Source: Rhodovarius crocodyli
Lineage (GTDB): Bacteria; Pseudomonadota; Alphaproteobacteria; Acetobacterales; Acetobacteraceae
Reading direction: 5' to 3'
DNA: 64,000 nt
Assembly: GCF_004005855.1 (NCBI RefSeq)
Contig: NZ_SACL01000011.1
Location: forward strand, 79,789-143,788
Position 1 is the first letter of the stretch, and the number at the start of each line of letters is the position of its first letter. The position numbers were made by a program, and so were the translations under genes. Shown here in pieces: positions 1 to 7,267 of the stretch. Below the pieces are notes generated by a model. That model saw only the letters and a program-made list of their open reading frames with translations. It was not told the DNA's origin and made no database searches.

Positions 1-966
1 GAAGCTGCGCACGCCGGTCAGCGCCAGGTTGCCGGGCTGCTGCGGAATGTAGCGCCCGATTTGGGCATCTCGGATCCAAGCCCGGCAGCGCGGGCAGACA
101 TAGACGAACTCGTTGTGGGGGGCGTGCGCCACCTGGCCGGTGTTGTAGGCGGTGGATTTGCCCGGGAAGATCCCGCCCGGGTCGGAAAGGTCGCTTTCCT
201 CGCCGCATTCCAGGCAGCGGGTGTGCCACACCTCCTGGTTGCCTTGCAGATACCAGTAGTTGATGTCCAGCTCCGGCTGGTTGGCGGTGCTGAGCATGAG
301 GGTGAACCGGAGATCGCTGTCGCCCATGCGGGCGATCACCTTGTCGATGTGGGCCAGGGCCATCTCCTGCACCTCATCGAGGCTCACGATGTCCATGGGC
401 CGGCTCTCGGTGGTCACACGGCCACTGGTCCAGAGGAACATCAGAAGCGATTCACCGAATTGGCGGGTCAGAACGTTGCCCTCGCCGATCTTCTTCTTGC
501 TGCCGTCCACCTCCTGGCGGGTGATCAGCCGCTCATAGAGCATCGGCGCCGAGCGAAGGATGGCCATAAAGCGCTGCTCGGATTTGAAGCCGGCGGTGGA
601 CTGGTCGGGCATGAACATGCCGATGTTCACCGGGCTGAACTTGAGGCTCATGTAGAGCTGGGCCAGCACCTCCCACACCGTCAGGCCAAGCTGCGTCGCC
701 TTCTGGATCACCAGCTTCTGCTTGAAGGCCTCGGCGCGGGTGGTGGGGATGGCCTCATAGATCGGGCGCAGCGCGGGCCGATCGGCCAGGCTGAACGGGC
801 GCCGATCGACCTTCAGGCCCTTCGAGCCAAGATCCTCCACCCACTGGATGAAGGTCATCTCCTCGGGGATGGATCCCGTCTGCGCGTAGCCCTTCTCGGC
901 GGCGAACAGGGCCAGCCGCCGCGAGAACTGCTGAATAGCCTGGTCGGCAATGCTGGTGCGGGCCAT
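1..966 (-). CDS. Phage terminase large subunit (GpA-like), C-terminus beyond window
   Basis: ATPase/nuclease motor that packages phage DNA into the prohead. The 322 visible residues show an adenine-binding/Walker A-like segment (QKATQLGLT, about 88-96), a Walker B segment ending in LDEVQ (about 192-200), an STA coupling motif (226-228) and a zinc-ribbon-like pair CLEC (251-254) and CPRC (291-294), an arrangement seen in the GpA family. The nuclease domain would lie beyond position 1, so the gene is cut by the window edge. Its ATG shares one base with the stop of the small-terminase-like gene (TGATG), indicating translational coupling. It is the leftmost visible gene of the leftward late operon; portal and head genes are expected further left. 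Confidence 0.85.
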   Translation of the reverse strand, partial: MARTSIADQAIQQFSRRLALFAAEKGYAQTGSIPEEMTFIQWVEDLGSKGLKVDRRPFSLADRPALRPIYEAIPTTRAEAFKQKLVIQKATQLGLTVWEVLAQLYMSLKFSPVNIGMFMPDQSTAGFKSEQRFMAILRSAPMLYERLITRQEVDGSKKKIGEGNVLTRQFGESLLMFLWTSGRVTTESRPMDIVSLDEVQEMALAHIDKVIARMGDSDLRFTLMLSTANQPELDINYWYLQGNQEVWHTRCLECGEESDLSDPGGIFPGKSTAYNTGQVAHAPHNEFVYVCPRCRAWIRDAQIGRYIPQQPGNLALTGVRSF

Positions 967-1535
967 CAGATGCCGAATTGGCGGGTGACGGCGCGCAGCC
1001 GGCCGAGCACGCGCGCCTGGAGCTCGGGGCTTTCTCGGTTCAGCTCTTCGAGCATCATGTTGATGAAGGTGTCGAGCCGGTGGGCGTCGTGGAGCTGGCT
1101 GTTCAGTGTCAGCGAGGCCTGGATGGCCCGGATCATCTTGTCCGCCGCCTGCAGCGTCAGCTTGGGATTTCTGGGCTTCGTCGCATCCTCACCGCGCGCA
1201 TAGGCCAGAACGCCCTCGATGGCCTGCAACGAGACGGACAGCTTATCGAAGACCGCGAGGTGCGAGAGGCTGATGGAACTGGCGGCCGCGCCGGACATCC
1301 CGCCGGCGGCACCAGCTTGGGCGTCCGCCGCGGCGCGCTTCACCTGGCCCGTTTTAAAGGCGTGGTCGATCCATCGGCCGATGGTGCTGCGCGGCAGGTC
1401 TTGAAACTGCCGGCAGATGGCTGCCTTCAGCTTAGCAGGATCTGCCCCGTCTTCGAGATATTGGGCCACCGCCACAACCACCTGCGCTCGCTGGGCGGCG
1501 CGTTCGGCTTCGTCCCCGGCCGCGTCATCGGTCAT
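966..1535 (-). CDS. Small-terminase-like phage protein
   Basis: A 189-residue protein placed directly upstream of the large terminase, the usual place of the small, DNA-recognising subunit. The N-terminal half contains a probable helix-turn-helix (LPRSTIGRWIDHAFKTG, about residues 48-64). The middle is Ala/Gly-rich, and the C-terminal half is predicted mostly helical (KLTLQAADKMIRAIQASLTLN, and a segment ending in RLRAVTRQFGI). It overlaps the metallopeptidase gene upstream by 11 bases and the large terminase by one. The role is inferred from position and the N-terminal fold; I do not recognise a close named family, so small terminase remains likely rather than proven. Confidence 0.6.
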   Translation of the reverse strand: MTDDAAGDEAERAAQRAQVVVAVAQYLEDGADPAKLKAAICRQFQDLPRSTIGRWIDHAFKTGQVKRAAADAQAGAAGGMSGAAASSISLSHLAVFDKLSVSLQAIEGVLAYARGEDATKPRNPKLTLQAADKMIRAIQASLTLNSQLHDAHRLDTFINMMLEELNRESPELQARVLGRLRAVTRQFGI

Positions 1536-2037
1536 TGCGTCGCTCGGTGGCGGCCGAGATGAAGGCCTTCACATCCGGCAGCCAGGCGCCGTAGCGGCGC
1601 ACCACCTCGTTGAACTCCTCGATGTCGTGGGGTCGGATGGCCCAGACGGGGAGACCTTCAGCGTCGAAGCGGGGTTCGCCATCCTTATCCAGCGCCTGCA
1701 TGCAGTGCATGAGCTCGTGGAAGATCAGCGCCTCGCGCTGGCGCTCGCTGGCTTCCTCCCAGAACTCGGCGTCCAGGGTCAGGATGAAGGCGGGGATGGA
1801 GCCGTGGAACTCTTCCAGCAGCCACATGCCGAGCTGGGCATAGGCACCCTGGAATCCAGGTAGACCCATGCTGCCGAGCTCGCGCTTCCCGCCGCGCAGC
1901 TTCGGCACATGGCGCATCAACACCAGGATGTCGGGCTTGGCGATCCGGAGCGTGTCGAAGTCCTCGGCGCACTCGATCAGCCGCTCCATGATGGGGCGAG
2001 GATCGTTCGGGCCTTCTGGGGCGGGGGCGAAGGTCAC
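1525..2037 (-). CDS. Putative phage metallopeptidase
   Basis: A 170-residue protein with a zincin signature HELMH (in EALIFHELMHCMQ), giving the two His ligands and catalytic Glu of a metallopeptidase. It resembles the putative phage metallopeptidase family often encoded just before terminase genes in tailed phages. The start is GTG at 2037, two codons after the previous stop. There is no signal peptide or membrane segment, so it would act in the cytoplasm or virion. Its substrate is unknown. Both flanking genes run the same way and almost touch it, so it belongs to the packaging operon. Confidence 0.7.
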   Translation of the reverse strand: MTFAPAPEGPNDPRPIMERLIECAEDFDTLRIAKPDILVLMRHVPKLRGGKRELGSMGLPGFQGAYAQLGMWLLEEFHGSIPAFILTLDAEFWEEASERQREALIFHELMHCMQALDKDGEPRFDAEGLPVWAIRPHDIEEFNEVVRRYGAWLPDVKAFISAATERRNDR

Positions 2038-2043
2038 GGCACC

Positions 2044-2325
2044 TCAGCACGCCACCCACACTACCGCGCGGCGGCCGGCCGCAGTCAGCCGGAAGCGGTC
2101 GGTGCGCTGGACCGAGCCCTTATCAAACAGCTCCACCCGCCGCGGGCGATAGGTGTTGCCGGAGAGGCCTAGAGCGTTCTGCCCTTCCTCGTCCGTGCAG
2201 CCGAGGGCGCCACAGCGGCGGATGTAGTCACCGACCAGGCGCCGAAGGCGGTTCGTGTCCGTCTCGATCGCATATGCGGCGGCCTGGGATGTGGGGCTGT
2301 TCGGCTGGAACGGCGCTTCGGTCAT
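2044..2325 (-). CDS. Small phage protein, winged-helix-like
   Basis: A 93-residue protein. The segment after about residue 35 (CTDEEGQNALGLSGNTYRPRRVEL, then RFRLTAAGRRAVVWV) looks like a winged helix: a helix-turn-helix followed by a beta hairpin and the common LTAAGRRA ending. The ATG at 2325 lies just after the previous gene's stop, so this start was preferred over a longer upstream reading. Function unknown; DNA binding is inferred only from the fold-like pattern. Confidence 0.55.
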   Translation of the reverse strand: MTEAPFQPNSPTSQAAAYAIETDTNRLRRLVGDYIRRCGALGCTDEEGQNALGLSGNTYRPRRVELFDKGSVQRTDRFRLTAAGRRAVVWVAC

Positions 2326-2327
2326 GG

Positions 2328-2600
2328 TCAAGCCTTCACGGGCGCGGCGCGCCGAATGACGATCCTGGCAGGGCAGGCAGCGGTGGGGGTCGGGTTGACC
2401 TCGCAACGAAACGGAAACAGCTTCGGCCCGGCCTTCAGCCCGCAGCCGCAGATCGCGCTGACGGCGCCGGTGGCGGCAGCACCGCAGTGGTGGCAGACCA
2501 CCTCCCTGCCCCGCCCCATGATGCGGCCGCCGCAAAACCGGCAGGCATGGTCGAGAGGGGCCCAGCCCCCCGCGCCCTCAGAAGAAGGCAAGCTGTTCAC
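2328..2600 (-). CDS. Small cysteine-rich phage protein (zinc-ribbon-like)
   Basis: A 90-residue protein with paired cysteines CRFC, CHHC and CGC, as in small zinc ribbons. It sits in the leftward phage operon, overlapping the upstream gene by 23 bases and ending two bases before the next start. No enzymatic motif is visible. Function unknown; nucleic-acid or protein binding through zinc is a guess from the cysteine spacing. Confidence 0.55.
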   Translation of the reverse strand: MNSLPSSEGAGGWAPLDHACRFCGGRIMGRGREVVCHHCGAAATGAVSAICGCGLKAGPKLFPFRCEVNPTPTAACPARIVIRRAAPVKA

Positions 2601-3222
2601 CCTTCAGCGCGTTGGCGAAAGTCGGGATCACCGTGTTTCCGAAGCCCGCCCGCCGCCACTGGCGCCGATAGCGGGGGCGCCGGCTGGCGCCAGCAAAGCC
2701 CGGCCCGAGCTCGGGCAGCGCGTCGTCGGGGATCGGGCCCAGCCGGTGAAATCCGATGACGGTAGCGGCGCCGGCGGTCTCTTTGGCCGCAATCAACATG
2801 GCCTCCACCCGCGACGAGACCGATCCATAGCGGCGGTGCAGCGGCTGGGTGGAGGAAATGACAATGGAAATGGGGTGGAGGGCTGCCGCCAGCCCGGGCA
2901 CCTTCCCCCGTGCGTCGCGCCCCCGCGCTACCTCGCGCTGCCGGTTGTAGCAGGAGATGCAGTAGAGGCCGCGGATGAGGCGCCGGTCGCCCGCCGTGCA
3001 TCGCACGCACAGCGGTTCGAGCTCCCGGGCGCGGGCAGCAACTGCAGCTTTCTCGGGGTCTACGCCGGCGTGACGCGCGCCAATTGGGCACCCGATGCAG
3101 GCGTTCCGCGTCTCGCCTAGCTGAGGTGGGCGCTTCTCGACGGATAGCCAGAGGCGGGCACAGCCTGCCGTCGAGAGACGCGACCTGGTGCGCTCACATT
3201 GAAAGAATTCGAGCCCGAGCAT
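2578..3222 (-). CDS. Cysteine-rich phage protein of unknown function
   Basis: A 214-residue protein with three cysteine pairs: CIGC (about 43-46), CVRC (about 72-75) and CISC (about 88-91), followed by a basic stretch (YNRQREVARGRDARGK). The N-terminal half therefore looks like a treble-clef or zinc-ribbon module. The C-terminal half (SRVEAMLIAAKETAGAATVI, then a basic Arg/Gly-rich tail) matches no family I know. The start is uncertain: ATG at 3222 has a G-rich tract in front, but the cysteine module starts about 40 residues in, so a later GTG is possible. Part of the leftward operon. Confidence 0.55.
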   Translation of the reverse strand: MLGLEFFQCERTRSRLSTAGCARLWLSVEKRPPQLGETRNACIGCPIGARHAGVDPEKAAVAARARELEPLCVRCTAGDRRLIRGLYCISCYNRQREVARGRDARGKVPGLAAALHPISIVISSTQPLHRRYGSVSSRVEAMLIAAKETAGAATVIGFHRLGPIPDDALPELGPGFAGASRRPRYRRQWRRAGFGNTVIPTFANALKGEQLAFF

Positions 3223-3329
3223 GCCCCACCCCCGAAGGAATATCCCTCATGCTCATGGAGGAATACGCCGGCATCCTCCACGCCGCAAGATAAGATCTCC
3301 CCCCACATGGAGGTTCTGCAATCCTACAC
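3223..3329. other. Prophage intergenic segment with TGGAGGA motifs
   Basis: Short gap between the holin gene and the next phage gene, with no convincing gene. It contains ATGGAGGA at 3255-3262 and the inverse TCCTCCA at 3274-3280, separated by 11 bases, plus ATGGAGGT near 3305. The same heptamer recurs in the gap at the right end of the prophage. It may be an operator or simply strong ribosome-binding-like sequence. Confidence 0.4.
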
Positions 3330-3908
3330 TTATGAAGGATTTGGACGAATGCGAACGGCGGTCGAAGTGGTCTGGACGTTACTCGTACTGCCCAGGCTGC
3401 TCCCTAGAAAGAAGTTAACGGTATTGTTGTAGCCACCGATGGTCGCGCCCAGGATCACGTTGACCAGTGCCACCATGATGGAATCCGCACTCAGCATGAT
3501 CGCCGTCACGCTGCCGGTGGCGGAGAGGATGAACACCACGATGGTGCTGATGGCCACGGTATCTCGCATGCGCGTGCTGCCACCCGCACGGACCACCTCC
3601 ACGTCACGCGACCGGGCATCAGCGGTGTTCTGAGCCTCGATCTCCAAGGTGGCGTTGCGCTGCTTCGCCAGCTCCACCTCATTCTCGGCCAGCACCCGCT
3701 GAAGCTGAACCCGAAGCTCCGTCACCGCGCCGGGATTGGTGTCCAGGAAGCGCTGCGCCTCGGCCGGGTCGCTGCTGCCGACAACCTGCTGCACCACGCC
3801 GGTCAGGCTCTCGGCCACCGCGGCGCCGCGCTCGCCGGCTATCAGCTTGCCGATCCACTCGGCGGCCGAGGGCAGCACTCCCATAAGGAGCGGAAGGAGA
3901 GCGAACAT
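3330..3908 (-). CDS. Holin of the 3-TM (gene-transfer-agent/phage) type
   Basis: A 192-residue protein with a hydrophobic N-terminus (MFALLPLLMGVLP), a charged middle carrying Gln/Glu-rich helices (about 60-100), then two strong membrane segments (about 118-138 and 143-170). This layout fits the GTA/phage 3-TM holin family, which permeabilises the inner membrane at lysis. The start ATG overlaps the stop of the endolysin gene by one base, and endolysin-holin adjacency is strong contextual support. The tail after about residue 175 is Ser/Thr-rich. Confidence 0.75.
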   Translation of the reverse strand: MFALLPLLMGVLPSAAEWIGKLIAGERGAAVAESLTGVVQQVVGSSDPAEAQRFLDTNPGAVTELRVQLQRVLAENEVELAKQRNATLEIEAQNTADARSRDVEVVRAGGSTRMRDTVAISTIVVFILSATGSVTAIMLSADSIMVALVNVILGATIGGYNNTVNFFLGSSLGSTSNVQTTSTAVRIRPNPS

Positions 3909-4768
3909 CAGGAGGCCTCCCCATTAAGCGCGCGCCAGGTGGCTGGCCCGACCACGCCATCCGGGCGCAGGCCCTTGGACTGCTGGAACCGGACCACGGC
4001 GGCTTCGGTGGCGCGCCCGAAGATCCCGTCGATCTGAAGGTGGGACACGCCCAGCTTCGTCTGCACCAGGCGCACCAGCTCGCCCCGGTCGCCCACCTTC
4101 AGCATGTCGAAGACGGTGGTGGCTGCCTGCACGCTGGGCACGGTGTGTTCCGCAGCTTCGCTGATGACGAACCGTTCGTAGGCGCTTTCCAGCTTCTCGT
4201 CGTAGCGGTTCACCGCGTAGCTGGGCCCGTTGTAAGCACGGGCGAAGGCCGCCCAATCCTTGTCGCGGAGCGCGGTGGTCAGCCGATTGGCCTTCACGAA
4301 TGAGCAGAAGGCCAGCAGGTGCTCACGCTCGCCCTTCAGCATCGAGGCGACAAAGACCTCCACGGAGGTGAAGCCGGCGGCCTGGAAGTTGCTGCCCAGG
4401 ATCTGGAACAGACCCCAGCTCGCGGCGGACAGCGCGGCGCGGCGATCGAGCTCCACGGCGCGCAGCAGCCGGGTGTATTCGGCGGCGCCACCCAGGTAGA
4501 GGCCGGTGGTCCAGCTCGCGCGGCTGATGTCCGGATGTGAGACATTGAAGCGTCCACCGGTCAGCCGGCCGAAGATGTGGGCCTCGAACAGGATCCGGGG
4601 GCGCTTGCTGCCATCGGTCAGGAAGCCGCCGGCGCCGCCGGTCTCAACGGTCAGCACGGCCCGGATCGTCGCCAGGTCCGTCCCGAGGGTGGCAGCGGCC
4701 GCTTCGATGTCGGCCCGCGCCATGGGCGCTGCCGCGCCGGAGAGGGTGAGGAGGGTGCTGTCTGACAT
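3908..4768 (-). CDS. Phage endolysin: N-acetylmuramidase plus peptidoglycan-binding domain
   Basis: A 286-residue lysis enzyme. Residues about 20-195 resemble the N-acetylmuramidase domain (DUF3380 type), with a likely catalytic Glu in VLTVETGG (about residue 42) and the family segment RILFEAHIFGRLTGG; SWGLFQILG and ARAYNGPSY are also typical. Residues about 220-283 form a PG_binding_1 repeat (LVQTKLGV..IDGIFGRATEAAVVRFQ). It would cleave the glycan strands of peptidoglycan. There is no signal peptide, so export is expected through the neighbouring holin. Confidence 0.88.
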   Translation of the reverse strand: MSDSTLLTLSGAAAPMARADIEAAAATLGTDLATIRAVLTVETGGAGGFLTDGSKRPRILFEAHIFGRLTGGRFNVSHPDISRASWTTGLYLGGAAEYTRLLRAVELDRRAALSAASWGLFQILGSNFQAAGFTSVEVFVASMLKGEREHLLAFCSFVKANRLTTALRDKDWAAFARAYNGPSYAVNRYDEKLESAYERFVISEAAEHTVPSVQAATTVFDMLKVGDRGELVRLVQTKLGVSHLQIDGIFGRATEAAVVRFQQSKGLRPDGVVGPATWRALNGEAS

Positions 4769-4836
4769 GGCGGCAGGGTGTCGTCACGACAGTTCGGGCG
4801 GGTGGCCGAGAAGGTACGTTCGCGATATGTTCTCAT

Positions 4837-5073
4837 ATGGCCGCGGACATGTACCACCCGAAGCCGGTGGATCCCCTCTCCTACCGAATGCGCCTGGTCA
4901 TCGCCGTGACATGCCCGCCGCCGTGCCACCACCGCCGGCAGGGCCGGCTGGATGAATGGGTCTGGCGCTTCAACCTGGACCTGTCGATGAAGCTCTATCA
5001 GTTCCACGCCAGGCTGAAATGCTCGGTCTGCGGCCGGAAAGAGGCTCGCCTGGACTTTCCGCAATGGAGGTGA
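4837..5073 (+). CDS. Small phage protein with C-terminal CxxC
   Basis: A 78-residue protein opposite in strand to the lysis genes. The ending LDLSMKLYQFHARLKCSVCGRKEARLDFP contains one CxxC and reads as a genuine small phage-type module rather than a chance frame. A second Met lies four codons into the frame and may be the real start. Thirteen bases separate it from the next plus-strand gene, so the two may be transcribed together. Function unknown. Confidence 0.5.
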   Translation: MAADMYHPKPVDPLSYRMRLVIAVTCPPPCHHRRQGRLDEWVWRFNLDLSMKLYQFHARLKCSVCGRKEARLDFPQWR

Positions 5074-5085
5074 GGTAATGGTCTT

Positions 5086-5697
5086 ATGGCATTGCTGCTC
5101 AACCTCGGCGCTTTTCTGATTTCAGGCGCTTTGGCTGTCGCTTGGTGGCGCTGCCAGTTGGTAGCCAAACGGCGATATGAGGTTGCCGAACAACTGCTCA
5201 TCGCGGCGGATGCAGCGGCCAACGGTCTGCGAAATGTGCGCCAATCACGCGCGGACGATTTAGACGCAGCGCGCATTCACCCAAACGGTTTCTCACCGTC
5301 GCCCTGGCAAACCTCCACGAACAGGCTGCAAGAAGCGGATGAACTCATCAAAAAGCTTCGCCAAGCAACAACTCTCGCGGAATTTCACTTCGGCAGCCAG
5401 CTCACGGAGGCCCTTCGAGACCTTATCGCCATCTACCGCACGCTGGTGGACGCAAACCGCCAGCTCTATTTCGATCATCCTGCCAATAAGATGTATCCGG
5501 ATCCTGAGCACACGGCACGCCGTGCAGAATGGGAGGCCGCAATAGATGCCTTGAAAGGGGACAAACCCGATCTCCAGATCACTGCTGCGATGAAGGAAGC
5601 CACGGAAACCTTCGGCCCGTTGTTGCGCCCCGCACTGCTAAATTATCTTCTACCCTGCATAGAACGCTCGCCAAGAAGAAAGCGCTCTATCGCTTAG
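5086..5697 (+). CDS. Membrane-anchored hypothetical protein (possible moron)
   Basis: A 203-residue protein with one N-terminal membrane segment (LLLNLGAFLISGALAVAWW, about 3-21) and a long, mostly helical soluble part with regular charged spacing (EADELIKKLRQATTLAEFHF). Its base composition is visibly poorer in G+C than the neighbours and codons such as TTA, AAA and ATA are frequent, so it looks like a later acquisition within the prophage. It runs against the surrounding leftward genes and overlaps the end of the next one by 11 bases. No family recognised. The topology suggests a cytoplasmic coiled-coil anchored in the inner membrane. Confidence 0.6.
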   Translation: MALLLNLGAFLISGALAVAWWRCQLVAKRRYEVAEQLLIAADAAANGLRNVRQSRADDLDAARIHPNGFSPSPWQTSTNRLQEADELIKKLRQATTLAEFHFGSQLTEALRDLIAIYRTLVDANRQLYFDHPANKMYPDPEHTARRAEWEAAIDALKGDKPDLQITAAMKEATETFGPLLRPALLNYLLPCIERSPRRKRSIA

Positions 5698-6118
5698 ACT
5701 TGGCGCGCTGGGCGTCGTCATACTCGATGCTGACGCGAGACGTGCCCGCCAGGAAGTCCTCGGCCCGCAGACCAAGGCGGCAATTCGGGCAGCATGGCCG
5801 CATCTTTCCACCCCGCCAGACAGACTCAAGCTCCTTCGCCGCGCGAAGATGCGGCTTGTAGCGGGCCGTCAGATTCCGGATCGCCACCATTCGCGCCCGG
5901 AGCTTGGCTAGCGCTCCCTCCTCCTTCTGGCGGCCCTCCGCCATCGTCAGGAGTGCGGCAAAGGGGGAGACGCTTCGATTGCAGTCGTCGCATTCCAAGG
6001 TGCCGAGCTTACCGTCGATGGTCATCCGCCTGTGCTCGCACGCTGATTCCGGCCGGTGGTGGCGCCGGTCCATTCGCAGTTGGAAGGCCGCGAAGGAGAC
6101 AATGTTGTCGTCGGTCAC
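5687..6118 (-). CDS. Cysteine-rich phage protein of unknown function
   Basis: A 143-residue protein with an N-terminal CEHRR..LECDDC motif (about residues 27-46) and a later CCPNC (about 109-113), together able to form a zinc-binding site, flanking a helical basic middle (LAKLRARMVAIRNLTARYKPH). It follows the tandem HTH gene with a 4-base ATGA overlap, so the two are probably co-translated and may act together. Function unknown. Confidence 0.6.
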   Translation of the reverse strand: MTDDNIVSFAAFQLRMDRRHHRPESACEHRRMTIDGKLGTLECDDCNRSVSPFAALLTMAEGRQKEEGALAKLRARMVAIRNLTARYKPHLRAAKELESVWRGGKMRPCCPNCRLGLRAEDFLAGTSRVSIEYDDAQRAKSKR

Positions 6119-6870
6119 GGCAGCAGCTCCTCGATGTCGTCCATGGTGATGTTGTCCAGCCGCTGGAATGCCATGCGGCTCGGCCGGTACCAGGCATTGC
6201 GGATCCGGTTGCTCGACGCCTGGCGCTGGGCTGCTGTCGGCCCTCGGGGCTTGGCGCGCGGGTCGCCGGCCTTCCTCGCGCGGTGGAGGATACCGGAGAT
6301 GGTAGTCTCCGGCAGGTTCGTAGCGGCCTCGATATCGGCGTAGCTGCGCCCTGCCCGGTAGAGGTCGCAGACCAGATCCGAGATGCCGGCGGCCCGGGGC
6401 GCTGCCTCGGCACGGCTATCGCCCTCCGAACGCGCCCGGGCGAGGGCGCGCCTGACGGCCCGCTCGCTGATGTCGAACGCCCGGGCGATGGCAGCACAGG
6501 TTCTGCCGGCGGCCCGGGCCGAGCATATCGCGTCACGGATCGCCGGCGTCACATGCGATCTAGGGCCGGCCGCGCGCCGGTCGCCCTCGGCCCGCGCTGC
6601 CTTCAGGATGCGGTGAACAGAGGCCTCGGACAGCCCCGAGATCTCGGCGGCCTCCCGGTAGAGCTTGCCCGCGGCCACCAGAGCCAGCACCTGTTCGCGA
6701 TCGGCGGCGGTGACGATCCGACCGGCTGCCCGAGCATCGCCCGCGGTCCGGGCGGCGGCCAGGACCGCGAAGACACCTCGCCTGTAGTAACCCAGGCCGA
6801 TGGCAATTTCGGTTGGCGACACGCCGGCGCCGTGCAGCCGGCAGATCTCTTCCCGGAGTTCTGGGGTCAT
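6115..6870 (-). CDS. Protein of four tandem helix-turn-helix repeats
   Basis: A 251-residue protein made almost entirely of four diverged repeats of about 53 residues (about 5-50, 56-102, 109-155, 163-208). Each reads as a short helix, an AG-containing turn, a helix-turn-helix and a basic ending of the form AR..GD.RA. Clear examples are GLSEASVHRILKAARAEGD and NLPETTISGILHRARKAGD. The tail (about 215-251) is basic then acidic (MDDIEELLP). No recombinase or nuclease domain is present. ATG at 6870 was chosen because the first repeat begins a few residues later; GTG at 6948 would add 26 residues and has purine-rich sequence upstream, so it is a real alternative. It is the first gene inside the right prophage end. 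A regulatory or DNA-organising role is inferred from the repeats alone. Confidence 0.7.
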   Translation of the reverse strand: MTPELREEICRLHGAGVSPTEIAIGLGYYRRGVFAVLAAARTAGDARAAGRIVTAADREQVLALVAAGKLYREAAEISGLSEASVHRILKAARAEGDRRAAGPRSHVTPAIRDAICSARAAGRTCAAIARAFDISERAVRRALARARSEGDSRAEAAPRAAGISDLVCDLYRAGRSYADIEAATNLPETTISGILHRARKAGDPRAKPRGPTAAQRQASSNRIRNAWYRPSRMAFQRLDNITMDDIEELLP

Positions 6871-6948
6871 GGTCGTGCGTCGCTTCACGGAGCCGAAACC
6901 CACCCCAGGGAGCTCGGCGGAGACAGGATGAAGGACATGGCGCCTCAC

Positions 6949-7180
6949 TTCAGTGACGCGCCCTTATCCTCCATCAATGGAGGAAATGACAGCACATTTT
7001 CGGAGGATTTGCCTGTTCCGACTGTGCCGACTTTTGTGCCGGGTGTGCCGGTTTTTGTGCCGATCGCTAGGGCCTCAAATGCCGCCCATGCCGTCTATTC
7101 CTCCACCGCCGAAAATCGGCTTAGGCAGCGTTTTCAACGACTTAGGTAGAAAATGGAGGAAATTCCGGAGGAGAAAGCAG
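6949..7180. other. Right-end prophage non-coding segment with short repeats
   Basis: No convincing gene. It holds a perfect inverted repeat TCCTCCAT/ATGGAGGA (6967-6974 and 6977-6984, 2-base spacer), a direct repeat ATGGAGGAAAT at 6977-6987 and 7153-7163, further TCCTCCA-like copies near 7003, 7098 and 7167, and two or more copies of TTTGTGCCG between about 7030 and 7063. The segment is less GC-rich than its surroundings. It could contain regulatory operators or integrase arm sites next to the attachment scar. Confidence 0.45.
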
Positions 7181-7223
7181 CGGTTTTCAAGACCGGTGCC
7201 TTAAACCGCTCGGCCACCTGTCC
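7181..7223 (-). tRNA. tRNA-Ser(UGA) 5' fragment, probable prophage attachment scar
   Basis: Read on the minus strand, positions 7223-7181 give the acceptor 5' strand (GGACAGG), the tRNA-Ser D-arm (GGCCGAGCGGTTTAAGGC) and the anticodon stem and loop with anticodon TGA (7189-7187). The match stops after ACCG in the 3' anticodon stem, and the following leftward bases contain no variable arm, T-arm or CCA end. It is therefore a 43-nt partial gene, not a functional tRNA. Prophages often integrate in tRNA genes, so this is probably one att half. The complete tRNA would be expected at the other prophage end, outside the window. Confidence 0.75.
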
Positions 7224-7267
7224 CGCGGTGGGGCCGATATAACGCGCCCCGGCCCGGCGTGAAAAGG

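Noticed and set aside
3117..3308. Small 63-codon minus-strand gene upstream of 3222
   Set aside because: Overlaps the start of a better-supported gene in another frame and has no recognisable features.
7181..7260. A complete tRNA-Ser gene
   Set aside because: Only the 5' half is present; no variable arm, T-arm or acceptor 3' strand follows.
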